Positions 1-7,452 of a stretch of 12,619 nt of DNA are shown in pieces. The number at the start of each line of letters is the position of its first letter. Within the stretch, counting starts at the first letter, position 1. The notes under the pieces were generated by a model. It did not search any database, had not been told where the DNA came from, and was given only the letters and a program-made list of their open reading frames with translations. The position numbers and the translations under genes were made by a program. The stretch is from Pseudomarimonas sp964350895 (lineage in GTDB: Bacteria > Pseudomonadota > Gammaproteobacteria > Xanthomonadales > Xanthomonadaceae), in the NCBI GenBank assembly GCA_964350895.1, contig CAYGMG010000114.1:1-12619 (forward strand), written 5' to 3'.

Positions 1-60
1 CCGCCCGCGTGATGGTCCTCCCCGAGGACTGACCCGCCATGCCCTCCACCGCCGGCCCGC

Positions 61-142
61 CGCAGAGGGGGGTGAACAGCGGGGTCGTGCCGCCGGGGGG
101 GTTGCCCAGGGCGGCGATGGTCCGCGGCGGGGGGGCGGTGGG
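61..142. other. G-rich tract downstream of the first DUF1328 gene
   Basis: The plus strand carries runs of six, four, seven, three, seven and three G at 67-72, 81-84, 95-101, 109-111, 129-135 and 140-142. It lies just past the stop of the minus-strand DUF1328 gene, so the transcript here would be C-rich. Loops between several runs exceed seven bases, so it does not fit the strict quadruplex pattern throughout, although the two seven-G runs could each supply two G-tracts. No gene is supported in 1-157. Long homopolymers are also places where sequencing errors occur. Confidence 0.4.
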
Positions 143-157
143 CGGCGGCGGCCCCGA

Positions 158-322
158 TCAGATGCGCTTGCGCCGACCGAAGATCAGCGAAAGCACGAAC
201 AGGATCAGGAAGACGAAGAACAGGATCTGGGCGATGCCGGCAGAGGCGCCGGCGATGCCGCCAAAGCCGAACAGGGCGGCGATCATGGCGATGACGAAGA
301 AGACGATGGCGTAATAAAGCAT
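158..322 (-). CDS. DUF1328 (YtjA-type) small membrane protein, copy 1
   Basis: A 54-residue, very hydrophobic peptide with two predicted membrane helices (about residues 3-20 and 28-48), joined by a Gly/Ala-rich turn (GFGGIAGASAGIA) and ending in a basic tail (GRRKRI). This is the compact architecture of the DUF1328/YtjA family, whose members are usually 50-60 residues long and sit in the inner membrane; their biochemical role is unknown. The start is backed by a GGGAG ribosome-binding site seven bases upstream. A sigma-54-like promoter lies at 369-384 on the same strand, predicting a leader of about 37 nt. A paralogue with 40 of 54 identical residues is encoded at 5765-5929 on the other strand. 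It is too short for default gene finders, but the family match is clear. Confidence 0.9.
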   Translation of the reverse strand: MLYYAIVFFVIAMIAALFGFGGIAGASAGIAQILFFVFLILFVLSLIFGRRKRI

Positions 323-368
323 GGCAGTTCTCCCGTTTATGGATTGAGTGGTCCAGCACGGGACCTAC

Positions 369-384
369 AGCAGCAAGCGTGCCA
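369..384 (-). promoter_or_regulatory. Predicted sigma-54 (RpoN) promoter for DUF1328 copy 1
   Basis: Read on the minus strand the site is TGGCACG-CTTG-CTGCT. The -24 box is a perfect match to the RpoN consensus TGGCACG, the -12 box differs from TTGCW only in its first base, and GG and GC are exactly 10 bases apart. The expected transcription start is near 359, about 37 nt before the start codon. Confidence 0.6.
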
Positions 385-476
385 ACTCTCAAGTCTTTGA
401 TTCGTAGGATGCAGTTGGGTGATCACTGGCGCGGACAGGGCGAACTGCATGGTGTAGTGCGGCAGCTCGCATGGCG

Positions 477-486
477 TCGTGCACGA
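477..486. promoter_or_regulatory. Perfect 10-bp palindrome, possible enhancer site
   Basis: TCGTGCACGA is a perfect dyad lying between the SemiSWEET-like stop codon and the DUF1328 sigma-54-like promoter, about 120 bp upstream of the predicted start point. That is a normal distance for an NtrC-type activator site. A related GTGCAC dyad is at 2947-2962. A role is inference only. Confidence 0.25.
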
Positions 487-510
487 TGCCTGCGGGGCGC
501 AACGGCATGT

Positions 511-777
511 TCAGTCTTGCAGGCGGCGCCGGCGCCAGCTGGCGACCAGGCCAGCAAGGGCGGTGAGCAGGATCAGGGCGTTTGCAGCGACGAACACCGG
601 ATCGCCCACCAGCACGCTGTAGACAATGAACAGGATCGAAGCGCCGCACTGGCCGGCGAACAGCAGCGGCGGTACGGCGACGCAACGGGGGTCGTTCCAC
701 TGTCGCAAGGCCTGCTGGCCGAGGGTGAGTATCAGCAGCAAGGTGGCCGACCAGCCAACGATCTGCGCAAGGTTCAT
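511..777 (-). CDS. SemiSWEET / PQ-loop-like small membrane protein
   Basis: An 88-residue protein with three predicted membrane helices (about residues 4-22, 35-57 and 61-80) and a basic C-terminus (SWRRRRLQD). Length, helix spacing, the GWSATLLLILTLGQQ start with a GQQ where PQ-loop proteins have their Pro-Gln motif, and the third helix (VFVAANALILLTALAGLV) resemble bacterial SemiSWEETs. Those assemble as dimers and move small sugars across the inner membrane. The conserved proline is replaced by Gly-Gln, so sugar transport is not assured; it may be a PQ-loop relative of other function. The start has a GGAG ribosome-binding site seven bases upstream. A strong hairpin at 814-852 separates it from the PA2169-family gene upstream, and no sigma-54-like promoter is visible before it. 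High alanine/leucine content makes the family call moderate. Confidence 0.6.
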   Translation of the reverse strand: MNLAQIVGWSATLLLILTLGQQALRQWNDPRCVAVPPLLFAGQCGASILFIVYSVLVGDPVFVAANALILLTALAGLVASWRRRRLQD

Positions 778-813
778 CCGGCTACTCCGCGATCAGGGGG
801 AAACACACAGACA

Positions 814-852
814 GCCCGTCGCCGCGCTCCGACAGGGAGCGCGGCGACGGGC
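814..852 (-). terminator. Strong stem-loop terminator after the PA2169-family gene
   Basis: A perfect 17-bp stem (814-830 with 836-852) closes a five-base loop. On the minus strand it begins 18 bases after the stop codon at 871 and is followed by a T-rich stretch (TGTCTGTGTGTTT), as expected for an intrinsic terminator. It would separate the PA2169-family transcript from the SemiSWEET-like gene. Confidence 0.75.
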
Positions 853-870
853 GCCGGGTTAGTTCTTCCC

Positions 871-1308
871 TCAGGCCGCGAGGCGCTTCTTCACGGCGCT
901 CATCTCGGCGTGGCAGGCACGCACCTGGGGAATGTGGGTGCGCAGGATGCTGCGTACCGAGGGGTCCTCGACCTTCTCGATGGCGTCCTCGAAGTGCTCG
1001 AGAAGCTTGTCTTCGGTCTCCTCAAGCTGGGCGACGTAGACCTTCGCCTCGTCGCTGGACAGGCTGGTCCGCAGGTCGGTGTAGACGCGGCGCAGCTTGC
1101 CGGCAAAGGTGCCGTCCTCGGGCACGTCCTCCTGGTTGGCGGCCAGCTTGCCGGAGAGCGAGGAAATCAGGTTGCGCTTCTGGTCGGCCATGCGCAGGAA
1201 CAGCAGCTTGAGCTGCGAATCCTCGACCTCCTTGCCGGCCTCGTCGTAGAACTTCACGCCGTCGCGGGCAATGGAAACCAGCTCTTGCAGGGTATCGGCA
1301 TTCTTCAT
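871..1308 (-). CDS. PA2169-family (DUF2383) four-helix-bundle protein
   Basis: A 145-residue soluble, highly charged, almost wholly helical protein. The opening LQELVSIARDGVKFYDEAGKE, a central helix with LFLRMADQKRNLISSL, and the late ...EHFEDAIEKVEDPSVRSIL helix match the ferritin-like PA2169/DUF2383 family, whose members are about 140-150 residues long. The function is unknown; the fold is ferritin-like but I do not see a complete iron-binding EExxH pair. Two ATGs lie in frame six bases apart (1314 and 1308). The second is preferred because GAGGAG then sits at a normal seven-base spacing. Upstream, divergent from the channel gene, is a sigma-54-like promoter at 1370-1385. A strong terminator follows at 814-852, so it is probably monocistronic. 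Confidence 0.85.
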   Translation of the reverse strand: MKNADTLQELVSIARDGVKFYDEAGKEVEDSQLKLLFLRMADQKRNLISSLSGKLAANQEDVPEDGTFAGKLRRVYTDLRTSLSSDEAKVYVAQLEETEDKLLEHFEDAIEKVEDPSVRSILRTHIPQVRACHAEMSAVKKRLAA

Positions 1309-1369
1309 GGTCATGCTCCTCGGTGAAAGAGTGGGTGTAGGCCTGCAGGGTTGCGGGCCAGATGGCTCA

Positions 1370-1385
1370 TGCCAGACGCGTGCCA
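1370..1385 (-). promoter_or_regulatory. Predicted sigma-54 (RpoN) promoter for the PA2169-family gene
   Basis: Read on the minus strand the site is TGGCACG-CGTC-TGGCA. The -24 box is perfect, the -12 box keeps the essential GC and differs from TTGCA at one base, and GG-to-GC spacing is 10. The predicted start point near 1360 leaves a leader of about 52 nt with a good ribosome-binding site. Confidence 0.6.
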
Positions 1386-1452
1386 CCCGCTGCGGTCTTT
1401 GTCCTGTGTCAATCTGGACCGGCCGCGGCGCCGTGACCTTGCAGGTTGCCGC

Positions 1453-1481
1453 TTGCCCTCGGGCGAAACACAGGGTGTAGT
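1453..1481 (+). promoter_or_regulatory. Weak sigma-70-like promoter candidate for the mechanosensitive channel
   Basis: TTGCCC and TGTAGT, each four of six matches to consensus, are separated by 17 bases; the start point would be near 1488, some 37 nt before the start codon. No better element is visible in the 216-bp divergent gap, and no credible sigma-54 site faces the channel gene. Confidence 0.25.
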
Positions 1482-1524
1482 AGGTAAGCGGCCTTGTCCG
1501 CTACCCCGCGCATGGAGAAGCCTG

Positions 1525-2880
1525 ATGCACAACATCCTGGTGACCACCTTGCTGGTCCTGATGCTGGCCGCGGCGCCGGCAGCGGCGCAGCAGGCAGCGC
1601 CGCCTGCCCCCGACGAAGTCGTCGATGGCGCAGAGGCGCCAAAGCAGGCAGCAGAGGAACTTGCCGAAGACAGCGCGCCGGCCTCGGTCGATGAGGCCAG
1701 TCGCGCACTCGACGAGGTGGGGCTCGACGAGCTGCGGGTCCGGGCCTCGGCGGGCAGCATCGAAGTGACCGGCACGGTGGTCGACAACGCCGAGCGCGAG
1801 GCCGCGCTGAGCGTGGTGCGCGACGCGGTGGCGCCGCTACCGGTGGAGGATCGCACGCGCCTGGATACCTCGTTCGAGGCGCGTCTTGCGCCGGCCGTGC
1901 AGCGGGTGCTTGATCTCAGTGACAGCGTGCTTGCCTGGCTGCCCTTGCTCCTCGTGGCCGGGCTGATCGTCTGGCTGGCGCGGTTGATCGGCGCCTGGCT
2001 GTCGCGCCGCCGCTGGGTCGCGCGGCTGGGTCGCGGCAATCCCTATCTCGCCGAGCTGGCGGCCCGTGCAGTGAGCTGGGCGGCGCTGGCGGTCGGCCTG
2101 CTGCTGGCGCTGGAGCTGCTCGATCTGACCGCCATGGTCGGCGCCCTGCTCGGCGCTGCTGGCGTGGTCGGCATCGCCATGGGCTTTGCCTTCAAGGACA
2201 TCATCGAGAATCATCTGGCTGGCATCCTGCTCAGCCTGCGCCAGCCGTTCGCCCCGGGTGATCATCTGACCATCGACGGCCACGAGGGCAAGGTGGTCGG
2301 ACTGACCGCACGTGCGACCCTCTTGATGACCCTCGACGGCAACCACCTGCGCATCCCCAACAGCCGCGTGTTCAATGCGGTGATCCTGAATTTCTCGCGC
2401 AATCCGCTACGCCGATTCGAGTTCGATCTCGGGGTCGGCCCGGCCGATGATCTGGTCGCCGCGCAGCGCATCGGCACCGAGGCGATCTCCGCCAGCGGCC
2501 TGGTCTCTGTCGAGCGCGAGCCGCGCGCGTCCCTGCTTGAGCTTGGTGACTCCAGCGTGGTGGTGCGCTTTACCGGCTGGGTCGACCAGCGCGAACACGA
2601 CTTCCTTGCAGCGCGCAGCGCCTGCCTGCTGCGGGTCAAGGATGCGCTGGAGGCGCAGGGCATCAGCCTGCCCGAGCCGCACTACCGGATCCTGCTCGAC
2701 GGCGGTGCTGCCGCGACGCCCGTCGCGCCGGCCGGCAGCGCGCCGCGGCGTCTGCCGGCGCACACCTCGGACGCCTCACAGCTGCCCTCCTCGCCGGCCA
2801 ACGAGGTCGAAGGCGACCTGCTGCAAGAGCGCGACCAGCTTGGCGAGGCCAATCTGCTGCGTCCCGGACGCGACGACTAG
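1525..2880 (+). CDS. MscS-family mechanosensitive channel with N-terminal BON domain
   Basis: A 451-residue inner-membrane protein. Residues 1-22 form a signal peptide (ends APAAAQQ). An acidic Ala/Glu linker follows, then a BON-like module at about 57-115 (SRALDEVGLDELRV...GSIEVTGTVVDNAEREAAL) that should lie in the periplasm. Membrane helices are at about 136-158, 180-200 and 202-222; the last is the Gly/Ala-rich pore helix (VGALLGAAGVVGIAMGFAFKD). The MscS beta domain spans about 223-290 (GDHLTIDGHEGKVVGL, RIPNSRVFNAVILNFSR), followed by the C-terminal alpha/beta region to about 392 and a low-complexity tail. MscS proteins open on membrane tension to release solutes after hypo-osmotic shock. 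The start at 1525 was chosen because GGAGAAG precedes it and a signal peptide begins there; longer in-frame starts add a non-conserved arginine-rich stretch. It is divergent from the PA2169-family gene. Confidence 0.9.
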   Translation: MHNILVTTLLVLMLAAAPAAAQQAAPPAPDEVVDGAEAPKQAAEELAEDSAPASVDEASRALDEVGLDELRVRASAGSIEVTGTVVDNAEREAALSVVRDAVAPLPVEDRTRLDTSFEARLAPAVQRVLDLSDSVLAWLPLLLVAGLIVWLARLIGAWLSRRRWVARLGRGNPYLAELAARAVSWAALAVGLLLALELLDLTAMVGALLGAAGVVGIAMGFAFKDIIENHLAGILLSLRQPFAPGDHLTIDGHEGKVVGLTARATLLMTLDGNHLRIPNSRVFNAVILNFSRNPLRRFEFDLGVGPADDLVAAQRIGTEAISASGLVSVEREPRASLLELGDSSVVVRFTGWVDQREHDFLAARSACLLRVKDALEAQGISLPEPHYRILLDGGAAATPVAPAGSAPRRLPAHTSDASQLPSSPANEVEGDLLQERDQLGEANLLRPGRDD

Positions 2881-2927
2881 CGGCGGATCAGGCGTGGCCA
2901 GGGCGGCCGTGTCGGATATCGGCTGAT

Positions 2928-2946
2928 GCCGGGCAAGTCGCCCGGC
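2928..2946 (+). terminator. Possible weak terminator hairpin after the channel gene
   Basis: A perfect 7-bp GC stem (GCCGGGC/GCCCGGC) with a five-base loop lies 48 bases past the channel stop codon. It has no T-tract, so intrinsic termination is uncertain. It abuts the 16-bp palindrome at 2947-2962. Confidence 0.3.
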
Positions 2947-2962
2947 GCGCCGTGCACGGCGC
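2947..2962. promoter_or_regulatory. Perfect 16-bp palindrome, possible enhancer-binding site
   Basis: GCGCCGTGCACGGCGC is a perfect dyad about 100 bp upstream of the predicted sigma-54 start point of the BON gene, a typical location for an NtrC-type activator site. It shares the GTGCAC core with the palindrome at 477-486. It could instead be part of the channel gene's terminator region. Confidence 0.3.
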
Positions 2963-3029
2963 AGTCAGACTGCCTGCCGGCGCCTGGGCCGATCGCTGTA
3001 ACGCATTGATAAGACGGGATCGGTCTGGC

Positions 3030-3045
3030 TGGCACGGATCGTGAT
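3030..3045 (+). promoter_or_regulatory. Possible sigma-54 (RpoN) promoter for the BON-domain gene
   Basis: TGGCACG-GATC-GTGAT has a perfect -24 box, but the -12 box has GA instead of the usual GC and G instead of the first T. Spacing is the required 10 bases. The start point would be near 3055, giving a leader of about 86 nt. It is the weakest of the five sites. Confidence 0.35.
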
Positions 3046-3140
3046 GGAAGAGGGCGCACCCGATGCGGTTGCCGCGGCCGACGCCGCGTTCGCCCTGCGG
3101 ATTTCCACGCAAACCCTGCCTGTCTTTCAAGGAGTTCACC

Positions 3141-3773
3141 ATGAACCACCAGCATCCTTCTTCCAAACTGTTTCTTTCCCTCTCCCTGGCCCTTGGCACG
3201 CTCGGCATGGCCTTGCCTTTGCACGCCGCCAACGACGCCGACCGCAGCGTCGGCACCGTGGTCGACGACGCGACCATCACCGCCAGCATCAAGACCAAGC
3301 TGCTCGACGATGAGCGCACCGAGGGCTTCGACATCAATGTCGACACCCGCAATGGTGTGGTCACCCTGCGCGGCGGCGCCGATAGCCTGACCGCCAAGAG
3401 TGCAGCGGAGACCCTGGCGCGCTCGGTCGAGGGCGTGCGCTCGGTGAGCAACCAGATCGTGGTCGCGGCAGAAGGCTCGATGGCGCGCACCGAGGCCAAC
3501 TCGGCGACCGCCTCGGGCGAAGTGCGCAAAGGCGCAAAGTCCGCCGCGGCAGCGACCGAAGACGGCTGGCTGACCACCAAGGTCAAGACCCAGCTGCTTG
3601 CCGACGACGACATCAAGGGCCTCGACATCAGCGTCGAGACCAAGGGCAATGTGGTCCACCTGTCGGGCGTCGTGCCGAGCTCGGAGATGAAGGCCCGCGC
3701 CATCGCCACCGCCGAGGGCACCGAAGGCGTGGCCAGCGTCGATGCCAGCCGCCTGGTGGTGCGCGGCAGCTGA
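3141..3773 (+). CDS. Secreted periplasmic protein with two BON domains (OsmY-like)
   Basis: A 210-residue protein with a signal peptide (residues 1-30, cleavage after LHA/A) and two BON domains at about 43-109 and 141-208. Each shows the family pattern: a helix ending KTKLL/KTQLL, a strand DINVDTRNGVVTLRG or DISVETKGNVVHLSG, then a helix followed by a V-x-S-V strand. The linker (110-140) is Ala/Ser/Thr-rich. The closest well-known relative is OsmY of E. coli, a periplasmic osmotic/stationary-phase stress protein; BON domains are thought to bind phospholipid or other envelope components. AAGGAG is six bases before the ATG, which settles the start over upstream in-frame codons. It has its own possible sigma-54-like promoter and a terminator at 3796-3826. 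The channel gene just upstream also carries a BON module. Confidence 0.9.
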   Translation: MNHQHPSSKLFLSLSLALGTLGMALPLHAANDADRSVGTVVDDATITASIKTKLLDDERTEGFDINVDTRNGVVTLRGGADSLTAKSAAETLARSVEGVRSVSNQIVVAAEGSMARTEANSATASGEVRKGAKSAAAATEDGWLTTKVKTQLLADDDIKGLDISVETKGNVVHLSGVVPSSEMKARAIATAEGTEGVASVDASRLVVRGS

Positions 3774-3795
3774 CCGACTGCGCTGCGGCAACAGC

Positions 3796-3826
3796 ACAGG
3801 CGGGCGACTGCTGGTCGCCCGCCTGT
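3796..3826. terminator. Intrinsic terminator between convergent BON and amylase genes
   Basis: A perfect 13-bp GC-rich stem (3796-3808 with 3814-3826) with loop TGCTG starts 22 bases after the BON stop codon. On the plus strand it is followed by a pyrimidine run (CTTCCTTC), so it most likely ends the BON transcript. It lies 26 bases beyond the amylase stop and may serve both convergent genes, although no T-tract follows on the minus strand. Confidence 0.7.
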
Positions 3827-3852
3827 CTTCCTTCAGCCCATGGGCCTTTGAA

Positions 3853-5292
3853 TCAACGCAGCCACATGCGCGCCTTGCGTGCCGGCAGGCTGAAGGTGTA
3901 GCTGCCGGAGGAAATCCGCACCACGTTTCCGCTGCCAAGGGTGTCGGTGTAGTTGGTGTTCCACCAGAGCACGCTGTTGTTCATGCCGATCGTGCTGTTC
4001 ACCGTGCTGCCGCATTTGTTGATCCCGACGATGCCAAGGCTGCCGCGGCGGAACAGGATGTGGCAGTCGCTGGACGACAGCACCTGCATGTCGCTGCCCT
4101 GGGCGCGGTTGTGGAAGCGCAGCATGCCCTTGAGGTCGCTGCGGTTCCAGGCGTTGACCCAGCGGTTGTCGCCGCTCTCGTTGTTGTCCGAATAGATCAT
4201 CGGCACCCCGCCGCTGCGTCCTAGCAGGTAGGCGTAGGCCAGGGTCTCGTCGGTCGGGTCCATGATCAGGCCGCGGAATCCGGCGTTGTTCGGAATGTCG
4301 TGGGTGATGGCGAAGGTGATCGCCCGCGCCGGCTGCAGGGCCTGGCCGCTCGACAGCGGGTCGACCAGCCGGCTCAGGCTGCCGCCAAAACCCAGCGCGC
4401 CGCGCAGCGTGTTGAGCAGGGGAAAGTCGTAGGCGGCGTGGTCGGTGTTGGCAAGATAGGGGCGCAGGAAACTCTCGTACTCGCCCTCGCCAGCGCCGCC
4501 TCCGGTGATCACCTCGCCGAACACATGCATGCCCTGCTTGATGTCGGCACTGAACACCCGGTTTATGTGTGAAATGCTCATGTGCTTTGCCGCATCGACA
4601 CGGAAACCGCGCACGCCAAGGGTCTTGAGCGCGCGCAGATAGGCCTGCTGCTGGCCGACCACCCAGTCGTTGGCCAGCAGGTCGGGCAGCCCGGGATCGC
4701 CGTTGCCGCCGCACAGCCGCCAGGTGGTGACCTGGAAGGCATTGCTGTAGTCGCTGATGCAGCGCGCGGGACCGAAATCCCATTGGCTGAGGAAATTGTT
4801 CTGCAGGTTGCCGAACAGCTTCTGGCGCGAAAAGTAGGTGCTTCGCGAGGCGTAGGATGCAAGCACTCCGCTACCTGGGTAGTTCAGATCCGATCGCTGG
4901 GCGGCTTCGTTTGCCATGTGGTTGAAGACGATATCCGCGTAGGTGCGGATGCCGCGCGCGGAGAGCGCCTGCACCATGTTGGCGAAACTCTCGGTGTTGC
5001 CCAGCGGATGGTCGATGACCCGGTAGTCCTGCGGCTGGTAGCGCGCCCACCACGCGGCCCCCTGGGACTTGTAGGCAGGCGCTACAAGGACGATCTTGTA
5101 GCCGGCCGCCTGGATCTGGTCGGCACGTGCGGCGACATCCGCGTAGCGCCAGTTGAACGCGTGCAGGATGGCATCGGCCTGTGCCGGACTGCTGCCAAGG
5201 CTGGCAAGCAGCAGGGCGAAGAGGGAAATCAGGCGGCCAAGGCGCAGCCAGCCGCTGACCGCGGCAGGCGCCGCAGTGGAAAGACCTTGCAT
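3853..5292 (-). CDS. Secreted alpha-amylase, glycoside hydrolase family 13
   Basis: A 479-residue exported enzyme that should cleave internal alpha-1,4 bonds of starch or glycogen. An N-terminal signal sequence (hydrophobic about 17-33, ending SSPAQADA) precedes a (beta/alpha)8 barrel. GH13 signatures are visible: region I ADIVFNH (120-125), region II GFRVDAAKH with nucleophile Asp233, region III FGEVITGG with acid/base Glu260, and region IV ITHDIPNN with His331-Asp332. The ITHDIPNN version and the later SDNNESGDNRWVNAWNR stretch recall the Xanthomonas/Aeromonas amylases (subfamily GH13_27, from memory). The last 80 residues form the C-terminal beta domain; no starch-binding module is present. 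The start is preceded by GGGAG eight bases upstream and begins the signal peptide. It is convergent with the BON gene, and no sigma-54-like promoter faces it. Confidence 0.92.
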   Translation of the reverse strand: MQGLSTAAPAAVSGWLRLGRLISLFALLLASLGSSPAQADAILHAFNWRYADVAARADQIQAAGYKIVLVAPAYKSQGAAWWARYQPQDYRVIDHPLGNTESFANMVQALSARGIRTYADIVFNHMANEAAQRSDLNYPGSGVLASYASRSTYFSRQKLFGNLQNNFLSQWDFGPARCISDYSNAFQVTTWRLCGGNGDPGLPDLLANDWVVGQQQAYLRALKTLGVRGFRVDAAKHMSISHINRVFSADIKQGMHVFGEVITGGGAGEGEYESFLRPYLANTDHAAYDFPLLNTLRGALGFGGSLSRLVDPLSSGQALQPARAITFAITHDIPNNAGFRGLIMDPTDETLAYAYLLGRSGGVPMIYSDNNESGDNRWVNAWNRSDLKGMLRFHNRAQGSDMQVLSSSDCHILFRRGSLGIVGINKCGSTVNSTIGMNNSVLWWNTNYTDTLGSGNVVRISSGSYTFSLPARKARMWLR

Positions 5293-5764
5293 GTTGTGTG
5301 CTCCCGACGATGGGCGCGGCGGAATGCCTTGCCCTGGAAAGCGTCCGGCCAGCCCTCCCAAGCCGACGCGATCGCCCCGCCTGCCCCTACAGACGGGTGT
5401 TGCGGGAGCGCCCTCCATGCTGGCGATCCGGAAACAAGAAGCCGCGCCGACAGACTAGCCCGATGCCCGCCGCTGCCAAGATGGCTGCATACGTATTCAG
5501 CACAGCCGCCGCGCATTTCGCGGCAACGGCATGTGGAATCATCGGCGTGGTGGCCGTGCAGAATGCACGTTGCCAAGCTGATCGTTGAGTTGCAGAATGC
5601 ACGAACGCGAGCGGGGCAGGGTTCCCGCGAGACCGGCGTCCTCGCCAGATAAGGTCGGTTGATCAAGGGTTTGGATGGGGCCCCGGGGTGCACGACCGGG
5701 GCTGGCACGAAGCTTGATGGAGGAGCTTGATCGGCCCAGTCCCGGGCCACCCTGGAGAGTCGCC
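5293..5764. other. 472-bp divergent regulatory region between amylase and DUF1328 copy 2
   Basis: I see no credible gene here; open frames are shadows of GC-rich DNA. It holds an 8-bp palindrome ATACGTAT (5489-5496), a 15-bp inverted repeat CGTGCA-GAA-TGCACG (5555-5569), a second copy of the core TGCAGAATGCACG (5591-5603), a GGGGCCCCGGGG block (5677-5688) overlapping a GTGCAC, and the sigma-54-like promoter at 5703-5718. The two TGCAGAATGCACG copies start 34-36 bp apart and lie about 130 and 170 bp before the predicted start point, as expected for paired activator sites. No convincing promoter for the amylase could be picked out. Confidence 0.4.
5703..5718 (+). promoter_or_regulatory. Predicted sigma-54 (RpoN) promoter for DUF1328 copy 2 and perhaps the regulator
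   Basis: TGGCACG-AAGC-TTGAT matches the RpoN consensus TGGCACG-N4-TTGCW at every fixed position but one: the -12 dinucleotide is GA instead of GC. Spacing is exactly 10. The start point would be near 5729, about 36 nt before the DUF1328 start codon. If transcription continues, it would also express the NtrC-type activator at 6021. Confidence 0.5.
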
Positions 5765-5929
5765 ATGCTGCACTTCGCCGTTGTCTTCTTCGTCATCGCC
5801 CTGATTGCCGCCGTGCTCGGCTTTGGCGGCATCGCCGGCGCGGCTGCCGGCATCGCCAAGATCCTGTTCTTCGTCTTCCTGGTGCTGTTCGTTATTTCCT
5901 TGCTGCTGGGACGCCGGCCACGGGTCTGA
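5765..5929 (+). CDS. DUF1328 (YtjA-type) small membrane protein, copy 2
   Basis: A 54-residue hydrophobic peptide, identical in length to copy 1 and sharing 40 of 54 residues, including an unbroken GFGGIAGA turn and ILFFVFL helix. It has two membrane helices (about 3-20 and 28-48) and the basic end GRRPRV. GGAGAG lies five bases before the ATG. Most substitutions against copy 1 are conservative (I/V/L/M/F), suggesting that both copies are maintained. It sits 91 bp upstream of the NtrC-type regulator in the same direction, so the two may be co-transcribed from the sigma-54-like promoter. No clear terminator separates them; only a 7-bp imperfect stem without T-tract is seen at 5951-5969. Confidence 0.9.
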   Translation: MLHFAVVFFVIALIAAVLGFGGIAGAAAGIAKILFFVFLVLFVISLLLGRRPRV

Positions 5930-6006
5930 GCCTGCCGTGGATCACGCCCGCCGGCGCACCAGGCGCTGGCCGGGAATTGCCTGCTAAAGCCAGGATCTGC
6001 AAACCA

Positions 6007-6020
6007 ATGAGCGAGTACTC

Positions 6021-6024
<4 letters not shown>
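6007..6024 (+). other. Five-codon upstream ORF overlapping the regulator start
   Basis: ATG-AGC-GAG-TAC-TCA-TGA encodes MSEYS, and its stop codon overlaps the regulator start codon as ATGA. The eight bases ATGAGCGA occur twice, at 6007-6014 and 6021-6028, with the palindrome GAGTACTC between. An AGGA lies 11 bases before the first ATG, whereas the regulator ATG has only a poor GAG-type site. This would fit translational coupling, but the repeat could be accidental. Confidence 0.25.
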
Positions 6025-7388
<1,364 letters not shown>

Positions 7389-7402
7389 CCGCGCCGATCG
7401 AC

Positions 7403-7409
7403 CTATACT
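7403..7409 (+). promoter_or_regulatory. Extended -10 element (sigma-S-like) for the histidine kinase
   Basis: CTATACT matches the -10 consensus favoured by sigma-S and lies 15 bases after the regulator stop codon. No good -35 is present, which sigma-S tolerates. A start point near 7416 would give a leader of about 37 nt for the kinase at 7453. It suggests that the kinase can be expressed independently of the activator gene. Confidence 0.4.
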
Positions 7410-7452
7410 CGGATTCCGCGAGCGATTCTTCCCTCCTGCCGCCGGTTCGTGC

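Noticed and set aside
3..32. A plus-strand frame ending ARVMVLPED-stop at the left edge, possibly the tail of a gene.
   Set aside because: Only nine codons are visible and nothing identifies a family; a chance frame is as likely.
3196..3211. TGGCACG with following bases inside the BON gene signal-peptide region.
   Set aside because: No GC or GA at the -12 position, and it lies within coding sequence.
5968..5982. TGGCCGGGAATTGCC upstream of the NtrC-type regulator as a sigma-54 promoter.
   Set aside because: GG and GC are nine bases apart, not ten; RpoN is strict about this spacing.
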